Part shown: positions 1 through 7,976 of the stretch, in pieces
How the letters are laid out: every line of letters starts with the position of its first letter
Position numbering within the stretch: the first letter of the stretch is position 1
From: Serratia quinivorans
GTDB taxonomy: Bacteria; Pseudomonadota; Gammaproteobacteria; Enterobacterales; Enterobacteriaceae
Assembly (NCBI RefSeq): GCF_946227985.1
Contig: NZ_CAMKGL010000018.1
Span: forward strand, 1 to 41,511
DNA: 41,511 nucleotides
Direction: 5' to 3'
Notes under the pieces: model-generated
Told to the model about the DNA's origin: nothing
What the model saw: only the letters and a program-made list of their open reading frames with translations
Databases searched by the model: none
Made by a program: the position numbers and the translations under genes

Positions 1-378
1 ACCAGTTAACTGTTGAACTATCACCATCGGGGTAAGTTGTGGTGCTATCACAGGTAAACAATTGATTGGCTGAAAAATAGTTCCTTGCTACATAATCACG
101 ATTACTCGCAGCGTCTGCGCCGGTAACTATATAAATGTCACCTGGATTAACTTGCTGCTTATCAATCCATATCCCCGGATTGCCTTTTGTATTCAGAGGA
201 TATTGCTGGTTTCCAACCCACGACCAGTTAACTGTTGAACTATCACCATCGGGGTAAGTTGTGGTGCTATCACAGGTAAACAATTGATTGGCTGAAAAAT
301 AGTTCCTTGCTACATAATCACGATTACTCGCAGCGTCTGCGCCGGTAACTATATAAATGTCACCTGGATTAACTTGCT
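1..378. repeat. Recent tandem duplication of one module
   Basis: Bases 1-156 and 223-378 are identical by eye, with a period of 222 bases (74 codons). The copies differ only after the VNPG-coding stretch. The other modules of the same gene share the pattern but have diverged at many positions. This indicates a recent in-frame duplication of one module and a repeat number that could change by recombination. Confidence 0.9.
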
Positions 379-1339
379 CCCCCGATGTCCATATCCCCGG
401 ATTGTTTTTTGTATTCAGAGGGTATTTCTTGTTTCCACCCCACGACCAGTTACCTGTTGAACTATTACCATAAGGGTAATATGTATCACCAATACCGGCA
501 TCACAGGAAAACGATTTATTGGCTAAAAAAAAGTTCCCTGCAGTGTAATTTCTATTCCTGGCAGAGTCTGCGTCGGTCACTATATAAATGTCACCTGGAT
601 TAACTTTCTGCCCCTGGAACCATATCCCCGGATTACCTTTTGTGTTCAGAGGATATTGCTGGTTTCCAACCCACAACCAGTTACCTGTTGAACTATTGCC
701 ATCAGGGTAAGTTGTGCCTCCAGCATCACAAATAAACGATTGATTGGCTGAAAAATAGTTCCCTGCTACGTAAGATGAATTATTGGCATGATCTGCGCCG
801 ATCACCATATAAATATCAAATCGATTAACTTGCTGCCCAGTCGTCCATATCCCCGGATTGCCTTTTGTATTCAGAGGATATTGCTGGTTTCCAACCCACG
901 ACCAGGTAGCTGTTGAATTATCACCATAAGGGTAATATGTGTCACCATTATAAGAATCACAGATGAACGATTGATTGGCTAAAAAATAGTTCCCTGCTAC
1001 GTAAGAGGGACCAGTGACGACGTCTGCGGCGGTAACCATATAAATATCACCTGGATTAACTTTTTGCCGCGACGTCCACATCCCCGGATTTCCTTTTGTA
1101 TTCAGAGGAAATTGCTGGTTTCCAACCCACAACCAGTTAGCTGTTGAACTATTACCATGAGGGTAATATGAGGAAATGCCACCAATATTACAGGTAAATG
1201 ATGTGGTGGCTAAAAAATAGTTACCGGCAGTGTAAGTACCATTATTGGCAGCGTCTGCGGCGGTAACCATATAAATATCACCTGGATAAACTTGTTTCCC
1301 CATCTTCCATATCCCCGGATTGTCTTTTGTATACGCCAT
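1..1339 (-). CDS. Modular tandem-repeat protein, 3' end outside window
   Basis: The frame is open from an ATG at 1339 down to base 1, giving 446 residues with no stop, so the protein continues past the edge. The start has a good ribosome site (AAAGGTGA, about 6 bases upstream). There is no signal peptide. After six residues (MAYTKD) the protein consists of tandem modules of 77, 77, 75, 77 and 74 residues plus a partial sixth. Each module starts NPG(I/M)W, followed by V-x-PGDIY-x-V, ADA-x-N, Y-x-AGNYF-x-A, F-x-CD, YP-x-G-x-SST-x-NW and W-V-GNQQYPLNTKG. Each full module has one Cys and several Trp/Tyr in fixed places. The W/GD-x-Y/P...W spacing vaguely recalls CBM5/12 chitin-binding modules, but I do not recognise the family and claim no function. 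It sits next to the prophage Q gene, where P2 relatives carry accessory genes, and its DNA is A+T-richer than the phage genes. Confidence 0.85.
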   Translation of the reverse strand, partial: MAYTKDNPGIWKMGKQVYPGDIYMVTAADAANNGTYTAGNYFLATTSFTCNIGGISSYYPHGNSSTANWLWVGNQQFPLNTKGNPGMWTSRQKVNPGDIYMVTAADVVTGPSYVAGNYFLANQSFICDSYNGDTYYPYGDNSTATWSWVGNQQYPLNTKGNPGIWTTGQQVNRFDIYMVIGADHANNSSYVAGNYFSANQSFICDAGGTTYPDGNSSTGNWLWVGNQQYPLNTKGNPGIWFQGQKVNPGDIYIVTDADSARNRNYTAGNFFLANKSFSCDAGIGDTYYPYGNSSTGNWSWGGNKKYPLNTKNNPGIWTSGEQVNPGDIYIVTGADAASNRDYVARNYFSANQLFTCDSTTTYPDGDSSTVNWSWVGNQQYPLNTKGNPGIWIDKQQVNPGDIYIVTGADAASNRDYVARNYFSANQLFTCDSTTTYPDGDSSTVNW

Positions 1340-2384
1340 ATTTAATCACCTTTTTTTATAAAACAAATAATTAGTTGACTATTGCACTGTAAAAATTATC
1401 GAAGTTTTTTTGTCAGTGCCGCCTGAACGACTGCAATGCCCCTATAACCTTATCTCCATTGCGATATGAGATAGCAAAATGCTACGGGGAGTTCTTAAGC
1501 GTCAACAAAATTTTGTGTATCGGACCTCAGGTGCGCGACCATTGAGTGATATCGGCGTTTACCTGGCAGGTATGTGCGCAAATAGTCGGTTACCACGCTA
1601 AGTCAAGAAAAAAACAGTTTTCAACCCCACAAACTCCACCTGCCGTTATTGCAAGAAAATGCAATGCATAGGCGCAAGGATCTGCAAGGATCTTTGCAGG
1701 ATCAAAACACCATCCGAACCCGCACCACGCGGGATTTTCTGCCCCTATGCAGGGTGCACGACTTTTTATGCATTTACTAAAGAGGGCCGGTGTGTGGGGG
1801 ATCGCGCGCCGCCACCCCTGACGGTGCATCTGAGTGAGGTTGAGCAGGAGAGCCAGGAGAAGGACAAAAAGCAAAGGGGTAGCCTAGGTACGTCATGAAT
1901 AATGGCATCACGATGAACCACACAGCGCGTCTGAGGTATGTTTTATAGGGGATGATTTTTCCGGATGAAATGAGGTGAAAATGACAATTGAATAATCATT
2001 CAAAAATACGCATGATAAAACAAGATGAAATTTCATTATCAGGATATTATGAAGTGCCTGTGAGGATATTCTCTTTATAGGATGATGCACATGAGAAAGT
2101 GGATCGGGGTAGATTTTGGCGGTGTGCTGACAATGTATGAGGTCAGTTAGGGTAAGGGGATGGGCGTCTGCCACGGCCTCACGAATAATAGGGCCGCGGG
2201 ATCGAAAGGACTTCACGAGATGACGAACCATGTCAGAAGCCCCCCCCAGCAACTAAAGCATGCTCTCCATGAGTTTAAAGATATAGCTACTTGACTTAAT
2301 CAATCTGACATTGGTACTCATAATTCAGGGTGAATATGGGTATTTACCCACCCGCTATAACAACTAAACAATGGAGATTAATTC
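1340..2384. other. Non-coding accessory gap; possible cos region
   Basis: No convincing gene is seen here; the short open frames lack ribosome sites and family-like sequence. In P2 the cos site lies just outside Q, so this gap is a candidate place for it. It contains tandem copies of GCAAGGATCT (1674-1683 and 1684-1693) with a diverged third (1694-1703). A CCCGC/GCGGG hairpin (1719-1723 with 1729-1733) is followed by ATTTTCT, and a CCCT/AGGG hairpin lies at 1743-1754. A very G+C-rich cluster lies at 1795-1820. A 12-bp perfect palindrome, ACAAAATTTTGT, lies at 1505-1516. The cos assignment is a guess from position and structure. Confidence 0.3.
2337..2350. promoter_or_regulatory. 14-bp perfect dyad upstream of the 2385 gene
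   Basis: TGGGTA-TT-TACCCA is a perfect inverted repeat lying 34 bases before the start codon at 2385, in the region expected to hold its promoter. A TTGACT hexamer at 2291-2296 could be a -35 element. The dyad could be an operator or a small leader hairpin; no regulator is known. Confidence 0.35.
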
Positions 2385-2819
2385 ATGGCAGTTAGTAAAC
2401 TTCGGATAATGTATGGACCTCACAATGCCAGAAAGGGTTATTTGATCGCGCAAGGCCCACAAGAATCACCCACTCTTGCAATATATACTTCACCAATCGA
2501 AGGTGGTATGGAAAGCGCCGCATTATGGAAAACGGACGTGGATGCTGTAAGCTCATATAGAGCATTGACAAGCGAAAACTACAGTCGCTCAATTGCTGTT
2601 GGTAAGGAAGAATTAGCGATCCTGTCTGACAAAGTTGATAAACATTATGGTAATTTGCAATTTATTCTCCATGGTAGCACGGGCAACTTTGACGTTTTAT
2701 TGAGAGACTTTAAAACTGATTTGTATCTCACAGTAAACAAAGAAAATTTACCTATTTTTTCTAAGATGGATGACAGTAACGTACAGAAATTTGTTTGGAA
2801 TTTTAGCTGGCAACTATGA
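2385..2819 (+). CDS. Small accessory protein, beta-trefoil-like C-terminus
   Basis: This encodes 144 residues. The ATG has a strong ribosome site (GGAG, 8 bases upstream). There is no signal peptide and no membrane segment. The sequence alternates short hydrophobic strands with polar turns. Near the end, a YLTV segment and then QKFVWNF resemble the repeated hydrophobic/Q-x-(F/W) pattern of beta-trefoil lectins and fascin-like folds; this is only a resemblance. The gene converges on the capsid portal gene Q across a shared hairpin and is A+T-richer than the phage structural genes, so it is probably prophage cargo (a moron). It points away from the module-repeat gene at 1-1339. Function is unknown; a carbohydrate-binding or effector-like role is conceivable but unproven. 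Confidence 0.75.
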   Translation: MAVSKLRIMYGPHNARKGYLIAQGPQESPTLAIYTSPIEGGMESAALWKTDVDAVSSYRALTSENYSRSIAVGKEELAILSDKVDKHYGNLQFILHGSTGNFDVLLRDFKTDLYLTVNKENLPIFSKMDDSNVQKFVWNFSWQL

Positions 2820-2827
2820 TTTGACAT

Positions 2828-2860
2828 AATGGAGTGTTTGCCGTTGGTAAGCACTCCATT
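2828..2860. terminator. Hairpin between convergent genes
   Basis: AATGGAGTG (2828-2836) pairs perfectly with CACTCCATT (2852-2860) across a 15-base loop. It lies just after the stop of the 2385 gene and just before the leftward stop of Q, so it could end transcription from both sides. There is no long T run. Confidence 0.5.
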
Positions 2861-2870
2861 AGTAAACACA

Positions 2871-3905
2871 TCATTTCAAATTCAACGTGTACTCCGAAAA
2901 CTGCACAACCTCTACACCGAGCCAATCGTTCAGCTCGCGCATCCGCTCTTGCAGCGGCACCAGTTCGTTACGGACAAATACCTCGCTGGCATCTGTCACA
3001 CTGCCGAAGCCGCCGGTGTTATTCGGGATGATCCCCATCAGCTGCGGCGGCACCCGGTGCACGCTCAGTTCGTCATCGCGTGAGGTATTTTTGACGTTCA
3101 GGAATTCATCTTTGGCCGCCATCTGCGCCAGCGGCATGATCTGCAACCCCTCCTTCTGGCCGTTTGGCGCATAGAGGAACATGCTTTTAAAATTGCCTCG
3201 CCCCTTACCGGATTCGATGGTCTCTTTGATATTGTCGATGTCGGTTTGGTTCTGTACCGGGTCAGTTAAATAGAACACCGATCCCATGAAGGTGCCATTG
3301 TCGTAATACTTGCGGCGGAACAGCGTCGCCGATTCGTTTAACAGGATGCTGTTTATCCCGCACAGGTACTGTGGCAGGCCGTAAACCTCTTGGGTAAGAT
3401 CCGGTTCCAGCAAGTGAAAAACGCTACCTTTCGGAAAGGATATGTACCCCTCACCGGTGAGTTCATTACGCTGTAAGGCGATGAAGGTTCCGGGCTTGAT
3501 ACCCCGGCGCATCACCAGCGCCAGCGAGCGCAGCAACTCCAAAGGCTCACCCAGCATATTTCTGCGCAATTCCAGGTACCCGTTACCATACACCAGGAAA
3601 TCCAGCGCCCAACTGTTGAATTCTTTACGACTTAATAGTGGGTGCGGAATGAACGTACTCGCCAGGATATTGCGCTTCACAAACAGCGCCGAGCCGTGGT
3701 GCGGCGTGGCGCGAAACAGCCGCGCCAACCCATCAAAATCAATAGGGGTGTCATACCAAATCCCATTACTGACACACTCCAGGCATTCCATTATGGAGCC
3801 ATAATTAAGCACCGGCTCAGGCTCACCAAACGTAAACGCCTGCGCTGAGGGTGCTTCTTCCTTCATCGCCAGCACCTGCTGGCGGCCACGATTGCGCTTA
3901 CTCAT
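2871..3905 (-). CDS. Q: P2-type capsid portal protein (gpQ)
   Basis: The protein is 344 residues, the same length as P2 gpQ. In this family the protein forms the dodecameric portal through which DNA is packaged and to which the tail connects. The sequence begins with a basic stretch (MSKRNRGRQQ) and carries the phage portal (PBSX/P2 type) pattern, with the PLLSRKEFNSWALDFLVYGN region near residues 93-112 and HRVPPQLMGI near 284-293. Its start overlaps the stop of the terminase gene P by four bases, so P and Q are translated from one leftward late transcript. Confidence 0.95.
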   Translation of the reverse strand: MSKRNRGRQQVLAMKEEAPSAQAFTFGEPEPVLNYGSIMECLECVSNGIWYDTPIDFDGLARLFRATPHHGSALFVKRNILASTFIPHPLLSRKEFNSWALDFLVYGNGYLELRRNMLGEPLELLRSLALVMRRGIKPGTFIALQRNELTGEGYISFPKGSVFHLLEPDLTQEVYGLPQYLCGINSILLNESATLFRRKYYDNGTFMGSVFYLTDPVQNQTDIDNIKETIESGKGRGNFKSMFLYAPNGQKEGLQIMPLAQMAAKDEFLNVKNTSRDDELSVHRVPPQLMGIIPNNTGGFGSVTDASEVFVRNELVPLQERMRELNDWLGVEVVQFSEYTLNLK

Positions 3906-5683
3906 CCGATAACCTCAAAACGGAAGCCATTGTTGGCGGAATTGCCTTCGAGCGGCTCATTAAACAGAACGTGCATCACCGCCCAGGCCAGGTCAGCATG
4001 GCCGACCGCCCCGGAACGGCTGGCGGCATAAGTGGCACTGCGACCACTGGTCGTCATCACCTTGCGAATAGCCATGAAGGACTGCGCGACGTCAGTATGA
4101 CCGGCATCGAACGCCAGTCGGCCATGGCGGATCACGTTCAGCGCCTTCAGCACCATGTTAGTTTTTACCTCAACGCTGTACTGGATGCGTCGCGCTGCCG
4201 GGAAGAACTTCGAAACCAGCTTCCACACAGCATCACCAATGCCAGTCACATCGATGGCGATATGCTCAACATGGTATTGATCGGTCAGCCCCTTGATGGC
4301 CTTGGCCTGCGCCTCGTAGTCATTGCCGTCCCAGCGGTGACGTTCCAGCACGCGGAACTGACCGCCCGGCACCTCCGGCGGCGCCATCACCACGCAACCA
4401 GCACTGTCGCCCCCTTCATTGCCGCCGTTTGGGTCGTAACCGATCCACACCGGGCGATAGGCAAACGGCCGTAACAGCAGCGGCTGGAAGTCGGCCCACT
4501 CTTCCCAGGCGTCCACCATGCAACGTTGAAGCGCTTCGAATGGAAACACCGAGGTGCTGTCGTCGATAAACTCACACAGCAACAGATTGCGGAACTCTTC
4601 CGGCGGGTACTCACGGCGTAACTGCTCCAGGCTGGCCCGGTTAAAACCGCGCGAAATAGCGGTTTCAATTGTCACCACCTGACGCAGTTGGCCGTCTTCG
4701 AACGGGCGAATATCGACCAGTGACGCCGGTGACACATCCAGTTCGATCCGCTCATTTTTGGGGCGACCGATGTTAAACGCCTCACCCGACCAGAACGAAT
4801 AGGCCTCATGGGTCAGCGTGGACGGGGTAGAAAAATAGGTTTGACGGAACTGGCTTTGCATCGCCATACCGGACGCCACCTTGCGCAGCGTCTGGAATTT
4901 CGGCACCCAAAAATACTCATCGAAATACAGGTTGCCGGTGTAGCTCTGCGCGGTTCGTGCACTGGTACCGAGAAAATACAGTTTCGCGCCGTTCGGCAGC
5001 TTGATCGGGTCGCCGCTGAGATCGAGATCGGCCTCCTGCGCAAACTCCAGTATGTAGTTTTTGAACACATGCGCCTGCGCCTTACTGGCAGACAGGAAGA
5101 TCTGATCGCGCCCGGTGTGCATCGCATCGAGCAGTGCTTCACGGGCAAAGTACCAGGTTGCCCCAATCTGGCGCGATTTGAGGATGTTGCGAATGCGGTA
5201 TTCGGTGTTGTGGCCGGCGCGGTACCAGATTTTCTGGTACTCGTGGATCTGCTCGAAAAACACCGACTCCAGCTGCTCAAGCTGCACATCGGTGAAGGCG
5301 TTGCGGGTCGGCGGTTTGCGCTTGCCACTGTGGCGGCGCTCGACATTGGGGTTGAGATCGGCTTCTTTGCCGGTGGCTTCGTATTTGGTGATCCGCGCCT
5401 GGCGCTCCATCTGCCGGCTCAGTGCATCCAGCTCCTTCAGGTCGGTATCAGTTTTAACCTCCTTCACCACCAACTGACAGTAGCGCTCAGAAGTCGTCAT
5501 CTCCACGCGGGACAACGGGCTGTAGTTATCCCAGCCGTCGCGCTGCTTCCAGCTGTAGAGGGTATTGGGTTTGACGCCCAGCATCCGGGCGATGCACGAG
5601 AGCTTGAGCCCCTGCCAGTAGTGATACATGGCCTGGCGTCGGGGATCGAGATCGGCGGCGGTAACGGTGACTTTCATGCTCAT
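3902..5683 (-). CDS. P: P2-type terminase large (ATPase) subunit gpP
   Basis: The protein is 593 residues (P2 gpP is about 590). It is the DNA-packaging motor with ATPase and nuclease halves. A helix-turn-helix region lies at about residues 23-47. The Walker A variant SRQIGATW is at about 170-177 and Walker B LYFDEYFW at about 252-259 (D255, E256). The RNase H-like nuclease acidic residues are D417 (GYDPNG), D478 (AIDVTG) and D564 (HADLAW). Either the ATG at 5683 or the one at 5677 could be the start; neither has a clear ribosome site. The long open frame on the opposite strand is its shadow. It is transcribed divergently from O across a shared Ogr-type site. Confidence 0.96.
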   Translation of the reverse strand: MSMKVTVTAADLDPRRQAMYHYWQGLKLSCIARMLGVKPNTLYSWKQRDGWDNYSPLSRVEMTTSERYCQLVVKEVKTDTDLKELDALSRQMERQARITKYEATGKEADLNPNVERRHSGKRKPPTRNAFTDVQLEQLESVFFEQIHEYQKIWYRAGHNTEYRIRNILKSRQIGATWYFAREALLDAMHTGRDQIFLSASKAQAHVFKNYILEFAQEADLDLSGDPIKLPNGAKLYFLGTSARTAQSYTGNLYFDEYFWVPKFQTLRKVASGMAMQSQFRQTYFSTPSTLTHEAYSFWSGEAFNIGRPKNERIELDVSPASLVDIRPFEDGQLRQVVTIETAISRGFNRASLEQLRREYPPEEFRNLLLCEFIDDSTSVFPFEALQRCMVDAWEEWADFQPLLLRPFAYRPVWIGYDPNGGNEGGDSAGCVVMAPPEVPGGQFRVLERHRWDGNDYEAQAKAIKGLTDQYHVEHIAIDVTGIGDAVWKLVSKFFPAARRIQYSVEVKTNMVLKALNVIRHGRLAFDAGHTDVAQSFMAIRKVMTTSGRSATYAASRSGAVGHADLAWAVMHVLFNEPLEGNSANNGFRFEVIG

Positions 5684-5730
5684 GCCGCAAGCCTACCCGC
5701 GCCCGCACCTGACCGACGCCCCGCCGACGT

Positions 5731-5748
5731 TGTGCCAGCGCTGACACA
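5731..5748. promoter_or_regulatory. Ogr/Delta-type activator site for divergent P and O promoters
   Basis: TGT-N12-ACA matches the P2 late-activator site exactly and extends into the dyad TTGTG...CACAA (5730-5749). In P2 such sites centre near -55 of sigma-70 late promoters that lack a good -35. Counting 55 bases right places a start near 5795, just after ACTATAG (5784-5790), a plausible -10 for O. Counting left places one near 5684, by the P start. One site therefore appears to serve both PP and PO. Confidence 0.8.
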
Positions 5749-5821
5749 ACGCCACCGCGTTGCCGCCCCGGCTTTGCATCGTGACTATAGCCAAAAATCA
5801 TTCAGCAAAGCGAGCCACGCA

Positions 5822-6646
5822 ATGGGTAAGAAATCGAAATTCGTGCAGGTGTGCGTCGAAGGGGCCACTACCGACGGTCGGGAGATCAGTCGTCAGGATA
5901 TTCAGGACATGGCAGATACCTACGATCCGAAACTGTATAACGCCCGCGTCAACCTGGAGCATTACCGCGGCATCATGCCCAACGGCCCGTTCAAGGCCTA
6001 CGGCGATGTTACCGGCGTAAAAGCCGAGGAAATTCAGGACGGCCCACTTCAGGGCAGGCTGGCACTCAGGGCACAGATTGACGCCACAGACGACCTGGTC
6101 GAGATGAACCGCGCCCGCCAGAAGGTGCACTCCAGCATCGAGTTCCACCCCAACTTTGCCAAGACCGGCAAGGCCTATCTGACTGGGTTGGCCGTCACCG
6201 ACAGCCCGGCAAGCCTCGGCACCGAGATCATGCAGTTCAGCTCCACCGCCGCCGTTAACCCGCTGGCGCACCGCAAGTCCGATCCGGCCTGCCTGTTCAC
6301 CGCCGCCGAAGAAGTGACGTTCGAGTTTGAGGACATTCCCGACAACAAGCCGTCACTGCTGACCAAGGTGAAGGAAATGTTCGCCAGCCGCGACAAGGCC
6401 GGCAGCAGCCAGATGGACGATGTGCACCTGGCCGTGACTGAAATTGCCGAGCACCAACAGCAGCAGGATGAAAAATTCGGCCAACTGACCGAACTGGCGA
6501 CCACCGTCACTCAGTTGAACGAACAGGTCACGGCGCAGCAAACCGAGCTCACCGCGCTGAAGCAAAAGCTCAGCAGCACCGACGCCAGCCAGTCCTTCCG
6601 CCCGGAAGCCACCGGCGCGCAAGCCGAACACATAACAGATTGCTAA
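5822..6646 (+). CDS. O: P2-type capsid scaffold and maturation protease gpO
   Basis: The protein is 274 residues from the ATG at 5822 (MGKKSKF); P2 gpO is 284. The frame is open further upstream, but that part is the shadow of P. In P2, gpO is the internal scaffold, and its N-terminal half is a serine protease with an Asp-His-Ser triad that processes capsid proteins. Matching residues here are D18 (TTDGR), H47 (NLEHYRG) and S105 (or S104, in VHSSIEF). The C-terminal third (about residues 195-255) is rich in Gln and heptad-like, consistent with the coiled-coil scaffolding part. The ribosome site is weak. It is the first gene of the O-N-M-L-X-R-S late operon. Confidence 0.95.
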   Translation: MGKKSKFVQVCVEGATTDGREISRQDIQDMADTYDPKLYNARVNLEHYRGIMPNGPFKAYGDVTGVKAEEIQDGPLQGRLALRAQIDATDDLVEMNRARQKVHSSIEFHPNFAKTGKAYLTGLAVTDSPASLGTEIMQFSSTAAVNPLAHRKSDPACLFTAAEEVTFEFEDIPDNKPSLLTKVKEMFASRDKAGSSQMDDVHLAVTEIAEHQQQQDEKFGQLTELATTVTQLNEQVTAQQTELTALKQKLSSTDASQSFRPEATGAQAEHITDC

Positions 6647-6659
6647 AAGGCTAAAAATC

Positions 6660-7973
6660 ATGATCCCAGAAACAGAGTTGGCGTTTGGTCAATACCTGAC
6701 GCAGCAGGCCAAGCTTAATGGCATCACGACGGCCATCATCACCGCCGGCAAGAAGTTCACCGTTGTACCTTCTGTTGCGCAGCGCATTGAAAAACGCATC
6801 CAGGAAAGCAGTAACTTCCTGAAAGCGATTAACATCATGCCGGTTATCAATCAGCAGGGTCAAAAGATTGGCCTGGGCGTCAGCGGACCGGCAGCCAGTA
6901 ACACGGATACCACCCAGAAAGACCGTATGCCGCGCGATCTCAGTGATATGACGGCACAGAACTATTTCTGCCAACAAACCAACTTCGATACGCTGCTGCG
7001 TTACGAAAAAATCGACATGTGGGCCGCGTTCCCGAACTTCCAACCCATTCTGCGCGACAGCATCCTGCAACGCCAGGCACTGGACCGCATTATGATCGGC
7101 TGGAACGGGACGCACCGCGCCAAGACCTCCGATCCGGTCGCATTCCCGCTGTTGCAGGATGTCGCGCCGGGCTGGCTGCAAAAATGCCGCGATGATGCGC
7201 CGGCGCGCGTTATGACTGGCGGTAAAGATGCGACCAAGGTCGTGATCGGCAAAGACGGCGACTATGAAACGCTTGATGCCGCGGTGATGGATGCGACAGA
7301 TAACCTGATCGCCTCGTGGTATCAGGATGATCCGAAGCTGGTCGTGATTTGCGGTCGTCAGTTGCTTGCCGATAAGTATTTCCCGTTGATCAACCAGCAA
7401 CAGCCCAACAGCGAAGCGCTGGCGGCAGACATTATCATTAGCCAGAAACGCATCGGCGGATTACAGGCCGTGCGCGTGCCGTACTTCCCAGCCAACGCTC
7501 TGATGATCACCCGCCTGGATAATCTGTCTATTTACTGGCAGAAAGGCACCCGTCGCCGCTGCATTCTGGACAACGCCAAACGTGACCAGATTGAAAACTA
7601 CGAGTCCGTCAACCAGGACTACATCGTCGAAGATTACGAAGGGTGCTGCGTGATCGAAAACATCGACATGACGCATGCGCCACTGGATGGCAAGGCACCG
7701 GTAGAGCAGGAAGACATGGTTAACAACGCGATAGCAAAAGTCGTTGAAGCCATGGCCGCCGCCTTCCAGCGCATCCCGGCCGCAGAAAGCGCCCGCCAGC
7801 CAGAGACGCAAGGCACCATCGATGTTGCCGCGGTAGCACCTGTACCGCAATCACCGACCGGGGTACAGGGTGAGCAGGCCAATGCGGAACAACAGGCGGA
7901 GACGCCACCGGTGCAGGATAACGCGCCAGATCCGCAGGCTGATGCCAAACCCGACACGAAAAAAGGCAAGTAA
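6660..7973 (+). CDS. N: P2-type major capsid protein gpN with C-terminal extension
   Basis: The protein is 437 residues. Residues 1 to about 360 follow P2 gpN (357 residues), with recognisable segments KKFTVVPSV, QDVAPGWLQK, ISQKRIGGL and AVRVPYFPA. This is the HK97-fold shell protein. The final roughly 75 residues, starting around EDMVNN, are rich in Ala, Gln, Pro and Glu and end in KKGK. P2 gpN has no such tail, so it is either a surface extension or a disordered tail. The start has an AAAGG ribosome site and lies 13 bases after O. In P2 the capsid is cleaved near its N-terminus by gpO. Confidence 0.95.
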   Translation: MIPETELAFGQYLTQQAKLNGITTAIITAGKKFTVVPSVAQRIEKRIQESSNFLKAINIMPVINQQGQKIGLGVSGPAASNTDTTQKDRMPRDLSDMTAQNYFCQQTNFDTLLRYEKIDMWAAFPNFQPILRDSILQRQALDRIMIGWNGTHRAKTSDPVAFPLLQDVAPGWLQKCRDDAPARVMTGGKDATKVVIGKDGDYETLDAAVMDATDNLIASWYQDDPKLVVICGRQLLADKYFPLINQQQPNSEALAADIIISQKRIGGLQAVRVPYFPANALMITRLDNLSIYWQKGTRRRCILDNAKRDQIENYESVNQDYIVEDYEGCCVIENIDMTHAPLDGKAPVEQEDMVNNAIAKVVEAMAAAFQRIPAAESARQPETQGTIDVAAVAPVPQSPTGVQGEQANAEQQAETPPVQDNAPDPQADAKPDTKKGK

Positions 7974-7976
7974 ATC

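Noticed and set aside
385..603. Rightward 72-residue open frame
   Set aside because: It lies antisense within the module-repeat gene and arises from its repeated sequence.
1..1339. CRISPR-like look of the regular repeats
   Set aside because: Repeat units are about 222-231 bases, diverged, and fully protein-coding; there are no short identical repeats with unique spacers.
1411..1428. Ogr-like site upstream of the repeat gene
   Set aside because: It reads TGT-N12-AAC, so only one half matches; too weak to call the gene Ogr-dependent.
1590..2252. Short open frames of 94, 79 and 114 residues in the left gap
   Set aside because: Cys/His/Trp-rich composition, no ribosome sites and mutual overlap; they look like chance frames in non-coding DNA.
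4808..5821. Upstream extension of the O reading frame
   Set aside because: It is the antisense shadow of the terminase gene P; the family length and the MGKKSKF start place the true start at 5822.
6651..7400. 249-residue leftward frame opposite the capsid gene
   Set aside because: Shadow of N with no family-like features.
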